This document shows positions 44,291 to 56,538 of a stretch of DNA of 64,000 bases, piece by piece. This DNA is from Prunus persica. Lineage: Eukaryota; Streptophyta; Magnoliopsida; Rosales; Rosaceae. The stretch is taken from contig NC_034009.1 of NCBI RefSeq assembly GCF_000346465.2, positions 19,611,606 through 19,675,605 of the forward strand, given 5' to 3'. The notes under the pieces were generated by a model. That model did no database searches. It saw only the letters and a list, made by a program, of their open reading frames with translations, and had not been told where the DNA came from. The first letter of the stretch is position 1. Each line of letters begins with the position of its first letter. A program made the position numbers and the translations under genes.

Positions 44291-45972
44291 GATTATATGA
44301 AATACAAAGAAATGAAATAAGGTATCGCCCAAGTGGGGAACTGGGTTTTAGGGAAGAACTACGTGTGGCTTGATCCCTCAAGGAGGGTACGTAGGCAGCC
44401 TAAGGTTGTTAGGTGCAGCCGCAGACTAAATGTTAGTTATAATTTGTATTTGAATTGCTTGGTAGTTGGTTAAGGATTATTGGAAGGCCGAAGGCCATTT
44501 GTGTGAATTGCATGAAATTATATTGTGCATGCTGCCAGTTGAGAATATTAAATGCGTTTTCATGCAGGTATAAATTTTGGGAAATGTCCAATTTATAGGG
44601 GAGACTCTGCCGAAATTTATGCAGGGAGTCTCGGTTTTTAGTAAGTGGGTCTGGCATCAGAGTGATGTCAGGAATTCCAAAGGGTTCGTCTCGGGTTTTG
44701 AGAAAATTCGGGGCGGGTCCTTTCACTAACCCTAGGGTTGGAATTTTCGGAGTATCCGGGTCTCCGTTTTTCGATCCGTCGAGTCCTATACAATCCTAGA
44801 ATTTTCTAGATCAACATATATAAAATAGACTACAATCCAACGGTTCAAACATATTGAACCCGGAAATTGCACAATATGCGAGATCCGTTTGGGGTCCAAA
44901 TGTTGTCCAAATTAATATCCGCGAATTCCTATGCGCTCCTGAGGACCAAGAGATCATTTTAGGTTCTGAAAGTGACTTCACTATGCTACCCACGTGCCGG
45001 CAGCACATGGGTGGCTTGATCAAATTCCGGCAGCCGAAAATCTTCAAAACTGGAAACCCAGCTTCTATCCTAGGTAAAACACCCTATTTGGACCCACTTC
45101 TGTTCTTGGACCTACCCCAAAAAGTGGCCGGAAGTTGCTGGAATCGAAGGCCGAAGCTGGCCAAAACTTTAATCGCTTAAACAACCAATTAAACGCAGAA
45201 ATTTCTCAAAAATAACACAACCAGCAGCTAGAACACATTGAAAGGATAGAAAATCATACCAGATTCGAAAGATTTGGTGGCTGGAGGCATCCGAACGAGC
45301 TCTCGAAAGTTTACTAAAAAATTGTCCAACACCGCCTGTTCCGTGGCTGATTCCGGTGACTACGCAGGCGGATCAAGGCTGGGACCGATTAGGAATCGAA
45401 TGGGGAAGTGAGGCGGTTCTAACGGGACCGGTGCAGCCAAGAACGAAGGTGTGTGGTGGCGGTGGTGGAGGAGAGAGGTTGGTTGGTCGTGGAGCTTCTG
45501 AGGGGAAGGAAAAAAAAATCTGGGTTTTAAAACTGAACTTTGAAATATTTACGGTTATGCCACTGAACTTCTTTTAATTGTAACTTCTTCGTTACAACTC
45601 TACGTGTCTACGGACTCGTTTCGATGTGCTTTACACAATGGTATAATCAGAATTTCCAAATTCCTTTCCAAACTTAAAATGACCTTTTTGCCCCTTATAA
45701 TATTAAATAATATTTTAATTTCTCAAAAACCTTAATTAATTCAAATCATTTTATTTTAATGTTTATTTCAATTTATTTCCTCTTTTAAATTTGTTCTCTC
45801 TTACTTTAAATATTTTAACACTTTTTCGGGCCGGAATGTAACAATTTCACCAACGTCTCCCCGGTCAACAAGTCAACATGTAAACCTATTAAAATATTCC
45901 AGAGTAACATTGTCTTTTTCTTTAATAATTTAGTATTTAATTATTAATTTAGGACCGGGTCGTTACAGGACT

Positions 45973-46496
45973 GCTGTGTGTGTGTTTTAAATATTAAACC
46001 AATTTATATTGTTTAGCATATCTAGCTGCAGATGCATGTAGAATCATGATTAGGTTTAAAACCAATTAAGCATGAACATAATGAAATTCTGCATCAAGTA
46101 AATATATCAAGGAAGTCATGTTTTGATTCAAAGTCATTGTTTGATGTTCAGTCCACAGATGAACATGAGGCAATTATTTTAAATCATCTCCAGGTTTTTG
46201 ATGAAATTGCATCACGAGACACATCAGTTGAGGTTTTCTGCTTACAAGTGTGAACCTCATTCGATTATGCCTTATGATGGAACAAGATGGCACATCAACT
46301 GCTATGAGGATCAAGATCTTTTCTGTCCACAGATGGGAAGATCTTGATAACAGCTTATCATAGACAGTTTATGACGTTAGACTTGTGAAAGAAACTCAAG
46401 CATATTTGATATTCTGTCCACAGATGTTTATCACATATGTATGAAGATTTTTAGGATAAAAGATTAACCATATTGCATAATTTTGTGTTTTCAGTT
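45973..46496 (+). other. copia 5' leader
   Basis: Leader between the primer-binding site and gag, interrupted by the gypsy LTR. It repeats the phrase TCCACAGATG three times (46151-46430). No coding sequence. Confidence 0.5.
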
Positions 46497-47447
46497 ATGA
46501 ACCCTACCTCTATCAATTTGATTGAACCCTTGACTGGTAGCAACTTTAAGAAATGGAAGCGTGATTTAGAGATAGCTCTAGGTCTCTTAGATCACAACAT
46601 AGCTTTAAGAGAAGAGAAACCAGTGCTCACTGCTCAGAGCATTGCTGAGCAAAGGCTGAAACTTGAGAGATGGGAGAAGGCAAATAGGATCTGTCTGCGC
46701 ATAATGAAAAAGTCCATGACTGAAGCCATTTATGGAGGCATTCCTGATTCTGAAAATGCTAAGAAGTACTTGAAGGCAGTGGCTGAGAAGTTTAAAGAAT
46801 CAGATAAGGCTGAAACTGGAAATCTGATGAATAGGCTGGCTACTATGAAGTATGATGGTATGGAAGAGATGATGGTGTATCTCCTAAGCATGGTAGAGAC
46901 TGCCAGCAAGCTAAAGGCACTTAATGTTACTATAGCCGATCCTTTTCTCGTTCATCTTGCTTTGAACTCTCTCCCTTCATCATATGGACAACTTAATGTA
47001 ATTTACAATGCTCATAAAAACAAGTGGGATCTCAATGAGCTCATAACCATTTGTGTTCAAGAGGAGGGTCGGATCAAGAAGGAAAAAGAAGTTAACACAC
47101 TGCACCTCAACACCAATGCTCCCAAACGTCACTTTTCTAAGCCTGGCTCACATACTTCTGCGAACAAAGAGAACTCTAAGGCTAATCTTCCTCCTAAAAG
47201 GTCTGGCACTTTAAAAACCAACAAAACTACTGTCTTTAAATGTTACTTCTATGACAGAGCAGGTCACATGAAGAGAGAGTGCCACAAATACAAGCATTGG
47301 GTAAAGAAAAAGGGAAACAAAGGTAAGTCTGAAACTGTCCTAGTTTGTTTTGAGTCTAACAATGTCATAGTTCCTACTAACTCATGGTGGATTGACACTA
47401 GTTCATCAATCCATGTTGCCAATTCCTTGCAGGACTTCGCAAACTAG
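46497..47447 (+). pseudogene. copia gag and start of protease, disabled
   Basis: From ATG 46497 (MNPTSINLIEPLTGSNF): gag domain (KKWKRDLEIALGL, LNSLPSSYGQLNVIYN), then a nucleic-acid knuckle reading CYFYDRAGHMKREC in which the second cysteine of CX2C is tyrosine. The protease active site reads WWIDTSSS where DTG or DSG is expected. A TAG follows at 47445-47447, with the protein continuing in the same frame after it. Confidence 0.85.
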
Positions 47448-48422
47448 AGGAAACCAAGTAGAGACCAAGACCATATGTTCGTAGGGAATGGGAAGAGAGT
47501 ACGAGTCCAAGCAATAGGCTCAGTTAGACTCCAATTAGTTTCAGGCTTTCCTTTAATTTTGAAAGATGTTGCTTTTGTACCTTCCATGAGAAGGAATTTG
47601 ATTTCAGTTTCTAGATTAACTAAGGAACTTTTCAGTTTTGTTTTCTCTGAAGTTGGATTTGATTTAGTCTTTGATAAAAATTCAGTGGGCAATGGCTCTT
47701 TGATTGATGGTTTGTATTGTTTAAATCTTTCCAGTAACAATGTTGTTTTCACCACTGAAACCATAGGACAGAAACGATCACTAGATAACGAGAAGTCTAC
47801 AAAACTATGGCACAAAAGATTGGGTCATAAGAAAAGAATGCAAAGGCTAATTCAAGAAGGAATTCTTCCTTCCTTGAATTTTGCAGACTTCACTGAGTGT
47901 GTTGAGTGCATAAAGGGAAAAATAACTAACTCTAGAAAATTGGGATCCACACGCAGTCAACAACTCCTAGAGATAATTCACACTGACATTTGTGGTCCTT
48001 TTCCAGTTGAAACTCTAGAAGGACATAGGTACTTCATCACTTTCATTGATGATTTCTTTGGATTTTGCTATCTCTACCTAATCCAGACCAAATCTAGTGC
48101 CTCTGAAGTTTTTAAAATATTTAAAACTGAGGTTGAAAACCAACTTGAGTTAAAGAATAAAGTGTTAAGATTTGATAGGGGAGGAGAATACTATGGCAAG
48201 TATGATGAGCAAGGTAGACATCCATCACCATTGGCTCGATATCTTCAAGATTGTGGGGTAGTTGCTCAATACACAAACTCTGGAATTCCTCAAGAGAATG
48301 GAGTGTCAGAAAGAAGGAATAGAACCTTGAAGGATATGGTGAGAAGTATGATTTGCACCACTGACCTTCCAAGTTTTTTTATAGGGAGATGCTGTCAAGA
48401 CAGCGAATCATATCCTAAATAG
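47448..48422 (+). pseudogene. copia protease tail and integrase
   Basis: Same frame as gag. Integrase zinc domain (HKRLGHKKRMQRL ... CVECIKGK), core with HTDICGP, FIDDFFGF, DRGGEYYG and NGVSERRNRTL. The frame is lost near 48367 (LPSFFIG), where the expected continuation (GDAVKTANHILNR) lies in another frame after a TAG. Confidence 0.85.
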
Positions 48423-49670
48423 GTGTCCGAGTAAATCAGTGCCTAAAACACCTTTTGAGCTATGGAACAAAAAGAAGCCCAGCTTAAACCATCTGCATAT
48501 CTGGGGTTGTAAAGCTGAAGCCAAAGTTTACAATCCAAACTTGGGAAAATTGGATCCCAAGACTGTGAGCTGCAGGTTTATAGGATATGTAGAGAGATCA
48601 AAGGGTTTTCGTTTCTATTGGCCCAACTATACCAATAGAGTTGTTGAGACAGGAAAGGCTAAGTTTCTAGAATATGATGAGGACAATGAGGGGGCAAACA
48701 AGAATTTTACTTTTGATGAAGAAGGAGAAATAAGAGCAGAAGATTGCAATCCAAGCAATATTCCTATCATAACCTATGAGTTAACTCAAACTTTGTCACA
48801 ACCTGAGGCACCAATTGAGCTTAGGAATGAAAACCAAAATGCTGGGGAAATACAAGAAGAACTAAATGAAATGGACCTGCCCATAGAACCACAACCATAA
48901 CATCAAGAAATTAGAAGATCCACAAGAGAAAGGAGAGCTAATACATTGCCATATTTTGTTTATTTGAATGAGACATATTCTGATGACTGTGATTTTAATG
49001 ACCCAATGAGTTACAATGAGGCTATAACTAGTGAACATTCTAAATTGGAGTCAATGGAAGCCAATAAAGTGTAGGAGTTAGTTGAATTGCAGCAAGGAAT
49101 GAAGCCTATAGGGTGTAAATGGGTGTTCAAAACCAAAAGGGACTCAAAGGGCAATATTGAGAGGCATAAGGCTAGACTTGTAGCTGAGGGTTTCACACAA
49201 CAAGAGGGGATTGATTATACCGAAACTTTCTCCCCAGTTTCAACCAAAGATACCTTTATGATTATTATGGCACTTGTGACACACTTTGACATGTTTTTAC
49301 ATCAAATGGATGTAAAAACAGCCTTTCTAAATGGTGAATTAAGTGAGGAGATTGTTATGCAGCAACCAGAAGGATTTGTAGAAGAAGATAGTAAGCAGTT
49401 AGTGTGCAAACTGAAGAAATCAATCTATGGTTTGAAACAGGCCTCAAGGCAGTGGTATTTGAAGTTTCATAAGATAATCACATCATATGGCTTTGTTGAG
49501 AATAGGTTGGATAAGTGCACATACTTGAAGAACAATGGGAGTAGATTTATTTTTCTTGTTCTCTATGTAGGTGATATTCTCCTTGCTAGTAGTGATGAGA
49601 GCCTCTTATATGAAACAAAGAATTTTCTATCTATGAATTTCGAAATGAAGGATCTTGGAGAAGCTTCCTA
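48370..49670 (+). pseudogene. copia integrase C-terminus and first part of RT
   Basis: Reads HILNRCPSKSVPKTPFELWN, then IWGCKAEAKVYNP. Stops at 48898-48900 and 49072-49074 interrupt the linker, then RT (GCKWVFKTKRDSKGN, MDVKTAFLNGEL, YGLKQASRQWY). The RT catalytic box is YVGD instead of YVDD, which removes a metal-binding aspartate. The frame is cut at codon SY by the gypsy LTR. Confidence 0.87.
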
Positions 49671-51958
49671 TGTAACACCCCGACCCCAAATTTCCCCAAA
49701 TTTTACCCTCATTTAATTATTTAATTATTTAAGGGTATTTTAGTCATATTTTTAACCGGAGAGAGTTTGGGACCGTGACTTATATTTTTGGATAGGTCGT
49801 ACTGAGACGAGTTCACAGACACGTAGTGGGCTCGAATCGGAGTTGTAACGAGAGAGATATGGTCAAAAGAAGTCCAGTGGCATAATCGTAAATATTTCGA
49901 AATGGGATTTTTTTATATAAAAATCTGGTTTCTCTCTCTCCTCTCTCTCTCTCCCGCGCGACCTCTCTCTCTCTCCTCTCTCTCTCTCCCGTTTGCTGCC
50001 GTCGCCTTCCAAGAGGCGCCGGCGCCGCCACAGGGAACCACCGGCCACGGGACCGGTGGCGTTCGAACCGCCGTCGCCCCTCCTTCCTTCCCCGACCGTT
50101 CCCCGCCGGCGACGCGGCCTGTGCTGGCCGGAAAATGCAGAAAACCGCCGGAAAGTCGTCGAAACTTCAACGCCGTCGATCTCCCTCCTCCGGCCACCAA
50201 TTCCGTCGACCCAGGTATGGATTTTGAACCTCTCGAGCTGCTCTAGCTGATGGTTGGGTAGGATTAGATCGATTCTTAGCGTAGGCAACTCAATTTTCGA
50301 ATTGAAAATCGGCCGAAACTTCGGCCGCCGTGATCGGCCATTTCCGGCCACTTTTTGGGGTAGGTCCAAGAACAAAAGTGACTCCAAATGAGGTGTTTTA
50401 CCTAGGATAGGAGTTTGGAGTCTTGGTTCCGAGATTTTTCGACGAACCATAATCGCTTTGGACACCCGATCTGCCCGCGCGTGTGGCAGCGCGTGGGCGA
50501 GGGTGGTGGAGTGACTCTGGGCAGTTTTGAGATCCTCGTGCCGTCACGAGTGCGTAGGATTTCGCGGATCTCAATTCGGACGTCATTTGACTATCGAACG
50601 GATAATCGCATATTATGCGTTATCCGGGTTCGATAGGTTGGGACCGTCGGATGGTCCCAAATTTAATATATGTTAATCTAGGTATTTCTAGGATCGTGTA
50701 GGAATTCACGGATCGTGAATCGGAGCCCCGGATGTTCCGAATAATAATTTTAAGTTTATATTATATATTAACCGTCGGATCGTGCGATCGTGAGAAATCC
50801 GACCGTCCGATCTGAACCAAACTTGCAGGACAAGTGTCCTATACCTGGTAGAACCCATAGGGACTTTCGGATATGAAATTGGAGATCGTGGGTTCCGCAG
50901 GTCCGGTTGACCAGGGTTAGAGTAGTTTGACCCTTGGTTGACCGTGAGTCTCCCGGAGTAATCTCACCCTTCTAAGGGGGATTATCGGATGCTAGATGAT
51001 TGTGGAGGGTTACACAATATAAGAATTAATTTATATAAATATAATTATATGTGGTTGTACAAGGGTACAACAGAGTCTAAAATGTCAGTTTTGAGTGCTA
51101 TACGCACTACCGTAGGTACCTCCTCGAACGTTGGATTCACTACAAGTACCACCAAGTGAAAGTTAGGTCCCACGTGGCGTAGGTTATCCGGCGTTGGGAC
51201 AGACCCCATACGTGGCGTTGGTTGTACCGGCGTATGGGGAGCTATGTAATATGATGTTCAGGTCTCACGTGGCGTAGGTTATCCGGCGTTGAGACAGACC
51301 CCATACGTGGCGTTGGTTGTACCGGCGTATGGGGAGCTATGTAATAATGTGTTGAGGTCGCACGTGGCATAGGTTATCCGGCGTATCGACAGACTCCATA
51401 CGTGGCGTTGGTTGTATCGGCGTATGGGGAGATTTGTGATATGATGTTGAGGTCCCGCGTGGCGTAGGTTATCCGGCGTTGGGACAGGCCCCATACGTGG
51501 CGTTGGTTGTACCGGCGTATGGGGAGTTATGTGATAGTATGGCATGGTCGCACGTGGCGTAGGTTATCCGGCGTGTTGACAGGCCCCATACGTGGCATTG
51601 GTTGTACCGGCGTATGGGGAGATTGTATGTAATACAAAGAAATGAAATAAGGTATCGCCCAAGTGTGGAATTGGGTTTTTAGGGAAGAACTACGTGTGGC
51701 TTGATCCCTCAAGGAGGGTACGTAGGCAGCCTAAGGTTAATAGGTGCAGCCGCAGACTAAATATTAGTCATCTTTTGTATTTGAATTGTTTGGTAGTTGT
51801 TGGAGAATTATTGGAAGGCCGAAGGCCATTTGTGCGAATTGCATGAAATTATATTGTGCATGCTGCCAGTTGTGGATATTAAATGTGTTTTCATGCAGGT
51901 ATAAATTTTGGGAAATGTCCAATTTATAGGGGAGGCTCTGCCGAAATTTCGGCAGGAA
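49671..51958 (+). mobile_element. gypsy LTR inserted in copia RT, 3'-shortened
   Basis: Starts TGTAACACCCCGACC. Flanks share TTCCTA (49665-49670 and 51959-51964); removing the insert restores the copia frame across the site. The right end stops at TTTCGGCAGGAA, while relatives continue for roughly 110-130 more bases (GTCTCGGTTTTTAG ... GGGTCCTTTCA). Contents: CT tract (49931-49990), AGGTATGG (50213-50220) and a five-unit ACGTGGC array (51163-51625). Confidence 0.85.
51163..51625 (+). repeat. five-unit ~96-bp tandem array with ACGTGGC cores
   Basis: Units begin near 51163, 51260, 51354, 51451 and 51547, with the same design as 43735-44290 but one unit fewer. Confidence 0.88.
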
Positions 51959-51964
51959 TTCCTA

Positions 51965-52853
51965 TGTCCTAGATATTGAGATTCCTAGAGATAGAGCATA
52001 AGGGCTGTTAGGTTTATCGCAGAAAGCTTACATAGAAAAGGTGTTGAAAAGGTTCAATATGAAGCAAAGTAATGGAGCGGAAGTGCCAATTTCAAAAGGA
52101 GATAAGCTGAGTCAAGAAGATTGTCCAAAGAATGATTTTGAGAAGGCAGAAATGAGAGACAAGCCATATGCTTCAGTTGTAGGAAGTATCATGTATGCAC
52201 AAGTGTGTACACGACCATATTTAACTTTTTCAATCAGTGTTTTGGTAAGATACCAAGCTAATCCAGGTTTAGTTCATTGGAAGGCTGCGAAGAAGGTTCT
52301 CAGATACATGCAAAGGACTAAAGACCAGATGTTGGCTTTTAGGAGGACAGATGAATTAGAATTAGTTGGCTATTGTGATGCAGATTTTGCAGGATGTGCA
52401 TACACAGCTAGATCAACTTCTAGTTTTGTTTTTATGATGGGAGGTGGAGCTGTTGCTTGGAAGAGTGTGAAGCAGTCGACAATAGCTACATCTACCATGT
52501 ATGTAGAATTTGTAGCTTTTTATGAGGCTGCAAACCATAGTAGTTGGCTTAAGAATTTTATACATGATTTGAGGATAGTAAGTTCCATAGAAAGACCAAT
52601 TCAGTTGTACTGTGATAACAAAGCAACAGTTTTCTTCTGTAGAAATAACAAGAGATCCTCAGGAGTCAAACACATGAAAGTTAAGTACCTATCTGCTAGG
52701 GAACTAGTTAGAGATGGTGAAATAAATGTTGATTACATAAATACTACAGAGATGATAGCTGATCTATTAAACAAGGCAGTGCCTAATTCAGTTTTTCGTA
52801 GGCATGTCAACAGTATGGGAGTGCTATCAAGCTTTGAAGATGCCTTGTTTTAG
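51965..52853 (+). pseudogene. copia RT C-terminus and RNase H
   Basis: Continues the RT frame (VLDIEIPRDRA then a TAA, then LSQKAYIEKVLKRFNMK). RNase H reads GYCDADFAGC, STMYVEFVAFYEA (glutamate of the usual AEAE replaced) and YCDNKATVFFCRNN, ending SSFEDALF before the TAG at 52851. Confidence 0.85.
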
Positions 52854-54624
52854 TGGGAGTTGTCTTAGAATGTGTTTTTATTTTTAAATGTTTTGGTACT
52901 ATGCTTTCATGTTATTTGACAATATGAATGAATATTTTGACTCTGATTCTGTTGAATTTTTGCAATATGAGTAAGGATTGATTATAAATATTAAGGAGTT
53001 CTTTATATATATGAGTAAGGACTGGTTATAAAGTGGACTATTCATATATCAGGAATGATACTTCACAGTTTAGCACTTCTGATATGTGCAAACATAACCA
53101 TGACTTGCTAGTACTTTATGTGGATTTTGTTGCTTGTGGTGATTGTAGGTGGATGATACCATATCAATTGGATATCACGTCTGCAATCCTATGAGTTGAT
53201 GAAATTTGACACAGAGTTTGATATAGATATCCTTATCAAATGAGCTTTCCAAACTGTGCACATAAGGAATCAATTCTGAGGCAATAAGGAAGTGTTTTAA
53301 ATAGATGTTGCACTCAAGTGGTGAAATTGGTACTTAGGTGACGAGGGGTAAATTTAAAAGATATTCAACCAAGAACGCAACAAACTTCACACACTCTAGA
53401 CCTTGACCAAATACTCTTATGACTAGTCAACTGTCAGATATGAATTATACCAAACAATAACATACACAGAGCATACCAAGATGTACCTGCAAGCCTAGAG
53501 AATTACTAGTGACAACCTAGACACTAAGAAGGACCCGTCAATCTAGGCATCCCCTATGCTAGCAACAACTATGGTGAAAGTGTGTGAAGACAACATAATC
53601 AAGCAAACACCAAACAGTAGAAGAAGATGACTAGTCAACCGCACAAATCCAGATGACTAGTCAACTATCAAGAACACAAACCCAAAAAATTTACAGAGAT
53701 GGAAACCCACCCAGAAACCCACCATTGGGAAAAACTGGGGGTTATCAACCGACCAGGCAATCCACTAAGCAAAAAGATTCTTACAAAAAACATTAGCAAG
53801 CTCAAGAAATTCCTAGGTCTATTTAGGAAGATGAGCTATACCTCCTTTGTGCAATCTTCTTCTCCAACTTAGCAAAGCTTGAAGCTTAGTTCTTCATGGC
53901 AATGACAGCTCCTTCTCCAGCTCTTTCATCCCATGGCACTAGCTTGCAAGCTCTAACTCAGATAGAAATGAAATTTGGATTCATGGAGAAAATGACTAAT
54001 TACTTCAAGAAACCATACTCTTGAAGAAATCAATCTTGAATCTGACCTAGATATATATGATAGAGTGTTTGATCTAGCAAGATGAAGTTTTCATATTTCA
54101 AATGCAGTTTTCAAAAAGAAACAATTTGGAAAACTTAAAGATGAAAAATATGAAGGTTACTCTTGAAGAAGAAGCGAAAGTTTGCTATGAAACTTTCCAA
54201 AACTTGTCCCCAAAAGTGACGGCTGCCAAATGAGGAATTCTTTGGCTTTTACCAAAAATTCCTATGTCAGAATAGACACATGGCAGCTGAGAAATTCGTA
54301 GAAAAGGACAAAAATATGGTTAAGCCTCAGCTGGAAACAATGAGCTGGAAATCCTAATTGAAACAAAGGTTGACTAGTCATACGAAGGAAATATGACTAG
54401 TCATAATCTTCAGAAATTTAATGAATGCAATGTAGTGTAATGCAGAATTTACCTTTGTCAAATGCATTGTTTTTCATCAGAATGTAGGCAGATAAGAACA
54501 CCTAGAGAAGTAATTCTTAATCTAAACTTAAAGCTTGGGCAACTACAATGATTGTCCTATTACAAAATTGTCAAGGGAAGCCAAAAGAAAAAACTCAAAA
54601 TGCATACATTAATAAGTCGGAGAA
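52854..54624 (+). other. copia 3' non-coding tail
   Basis: A 1.77-kb tail without coding sequence, unusually long for a copia element. The palindromic phrase GACTAGTC occurs about five times (near 53422, 53630, 53653, 54371 and 54392), usually as ATGACTAGTCAA. Confidence 0.5.
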
Positions 54625-55024
54625 TGTAATACCCTAATTGAGTTTGCATCTAAGGCACAGAATTTGTTAAGGAATAAAACTGGAAAGTTTTTATTTGATT
54701 AGCCGGATACGTGGAGGTGAAGAAGGAATGAAATAAAAGGAGATATCTATCCTATTCTGTCATGGATTCTAGAAGTGATTAAGGCATGATTTAGGTAATC
54801 TTTTATGGGCAAGAAACCTAGGTCAAATCACCTAAAAATACAAGGTTTAGGTCCCCGATCTCATAATACACATTCAAGTATACAAATCCTACCCCATATT
54901 AGGAGTGCATAAGGCGTGTAGAAAGATTGGAAGACCTTTGCTTGCTGCACAAGATCTTTTCTGTCGAATTCTCATGGCTTCTCAAGGTTAGTACTTATAG
55001 CTTGTTTGATCTTAAAGTCTAACA
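54625..55024 (+). repeat. 3' LTR of the older copia element
   Basis: Starts TGTAATACCCTAATTG and ends AAAGTCTAACA, followed by the TATTT duplication. Confidence 0.92.
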
Positions 55025-55104
55025 TATTTGACAAATATAAAGCATGCCACTTATGAACATTTGGTATATATATATATATATTGTGAAATGTAAAAGTAAA
55101 AACA

Positions 55105-55660
55105 TAAAGAAACCTTGTATTTTGACTCCACTATAACCAATCAACTTGGTGAAGGCGTAAGTAATGGCCATGGCCATCCACCCTCCAAGCAACAATTAGA
55201 GTTGTTTGGAAACAAGACCTTGCCGCAGAAGTTTTGCCTGAAACTGCCCCTACACCACAAAAACCACCAATGACAAACTAGACACTGCAACCACGACAAT
55301 AACCCTCACCTTGTAATTGGTGATGAACGCAGCTGCCAATAGTGGGACTAATCCATCCACCAAAAACGAAAACGCAGACGCCACGCTGGCTTGAAATGGA
55401 CTCGGCAGCTTCTCTTTTGCTTTTGCAATTTCTTTTTCATTGATAATGTTATTGTTTTCTCTCTTAATTTGAGCCGTCTCTGAGTCAAGTTGAGTGTACA
55501 CAGCCACAAACTCTCCCATTGCCACGCTGCATGCCCCAGCAACTAATTCGGCGAATCCAGCAAGCAGGATGGCTTTGATGTCTCTTTTGACTGCCCCTAC
55601 GCCCATCATCACCGAAGCAATAGGGACCAATCCATCGTTTGGCTCCCAAAATCATAATGA
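55105..55660 (-). pseudogene. vacuolar iron transporter (VIT1/CCC1, nodulin-21-like) fragment
   Basis: Members of this family move Fe2+ or Mn2+ into the vacuole. Recognisable parts on the minus strand are MILGAN (about 55650), then VPIASVMMGVGAVKRDIKAI, GFAELVAGACSVAMGEFVAV, the cytosolic metal-binding region (SETAQIKRENN, KLPSPFQASVASAFSFLVDG), VPLLAAAFITNYKVRV, and out of frame GGWMAMAITYAFTKLIG. At least three frame breaks are visible: an extra A near 55638, one after VVFVV at 55250, and one before the GGWMAM segment. The N-terminal membrane segment is missing. It lies just beyond the copia 3' end and is not interrupted by it. Confidence 0.8.
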
Positions 55661-55689
55661 AGTTTCTACTTGATAAAAAAAATAAAATT

Positions 55690-56418
55690 ATAAAATGTTC
55701 TAGTTATTACAATGAATTCTGGGGGTATCCCTGTGAATTATTTTTATTTTTATTTTTATTTTTATTTGAAAAAAGGGAATATCCTTAGCATCATACTGTA
55801 GCTGTATGGGTTTGAAATTTAATATTACATGTTAAAGAAAAATGGAGACATACAGTGTGTAAAAAGATTACAAATTTATTGTAATCACCTTATTTACCAC
55901 TAGTTTTCTAAACGAAAAAATAATGCATTAAATTTCTATTGAAAACTTGATATAGATACAAATAATGTGTGTCAAACGACTATATATAATGCAGTTGTAT
56001 GAAAGATGGATATCAAGAGAAAGAGGATTCTAATCAAGGGCCAAAAGCATAAGATATCATGTTTTTTTGTTGGTTTTGTAATGGGTATTTTTGTAACAAA
56101 GTGGGCTGGGCAGGTTTTGGGTTTTTTTTGGGTGAAAAATTGTGTTTGGGTATCTAGTAATATTATTGCAGTGGCAGTTTTTTAAATTGTACAATTTTCA
56201 AGGGTTGTTTGTATTGGTAAGTCCATTGAATAGTCCAACTGGACTGTTTTATAGAATTTGGATTGCATAGGATTTTTCTATATTTTGGGATCTATGTTTG
56301 GGCTTAAATGCGAAGCTCATGTATTATTCAGCCTTGTAAAGAGCTATCTCATATAAATACCTCTAATTTTTTTCTACGATCTTTAAGTATTTTATTTTGT
56401 GCATGAGTTGTTTGTGAT
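55690..56418. repeat. second copy of the cluster-flank block, unoccupied CACTA site at its end
   Basis: Matches 10218-10910. At 56418 the sequence continues GTTTCATGTGTG without interruption, whereas at 10911 the CACTA element begins. Confidence 0.85.
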
Positions 56419-56538
56419 GTTTCATGTGTGAAGGAAGTGTAAAGTGTATGTTGCTGCTTATGTTGACACGTGTCTACTACCTACAAAGGTGAGAGTGCAC
56501 CATAATGTGACATGTGGAGCTTTGGGAAAGGTGACAGT

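Larger units (their letters stand above)
42240..44725 (+). mobile_element. gypsy solo LTR nested inside another gypsy LTR
   Basis: Starts TGTGACACCCCGACC and ends GGGTCCTTTCA. Target duplication CTAAC at 42235-42239 and 44726-44730. Contents: CT microsatellite (about 42487-42542), AGGTATGG (42786-42793), a six-unit ACGTGGC array (43735-44290), and GTACGTAGGCAGCC near 44390. This is the innermost layer of a three-deep nest. Confidence 0.9.
40225..45967 (-). mobile_element. gypsy solo LTR (3.25 kb net) in the copia leader
   Basis: Minus-strand LTR running from TGTAACGACCCGG (45967) to GGGTCCTGTCA (40225). Target duplication GGACT at 40220-40224 and 45968-45972. With the nested element at 42240-44725 removed it is about 3252 bases. 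There is no internal gypsy coding sequence, hence a solo LTR. The start matches the LTR at 58236 almost base for base over the first 100 bases; the end resembles the LTR at 61405-64000. Confidence 0.88.
39678..55024 (+). mobile_element. older Ty1-copia element enlarged by nested gypsy LTRs
   Basis: LTRs at 39678-40078 and 54625-55024, flanked by the target duplication TATTT (39673-39677 and 55025-55029). The LTRs differ at roughly 15 positions plus small indels in 400 bases, so this insertion is clearly older than those at 22155 and 32608. Two gypsy LTRs sit inside it, at 40225-45967 (in the 5' leader) and 49671-51958 (in RT). The first is itself interrupted at 42240-44725. The coding region is disabled. 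A 1.7-kb non-coding tail follows RNase H. Confidence 0.93.

Noticed and set aside
49663..51966. hAT-type insertion with an 8-bp duplication (TTCCTATG)
   Set aside because: The TATG overlap is explained by the LTR beginning with TGT, and the body is clearly homologous to the gypsy LTRs.
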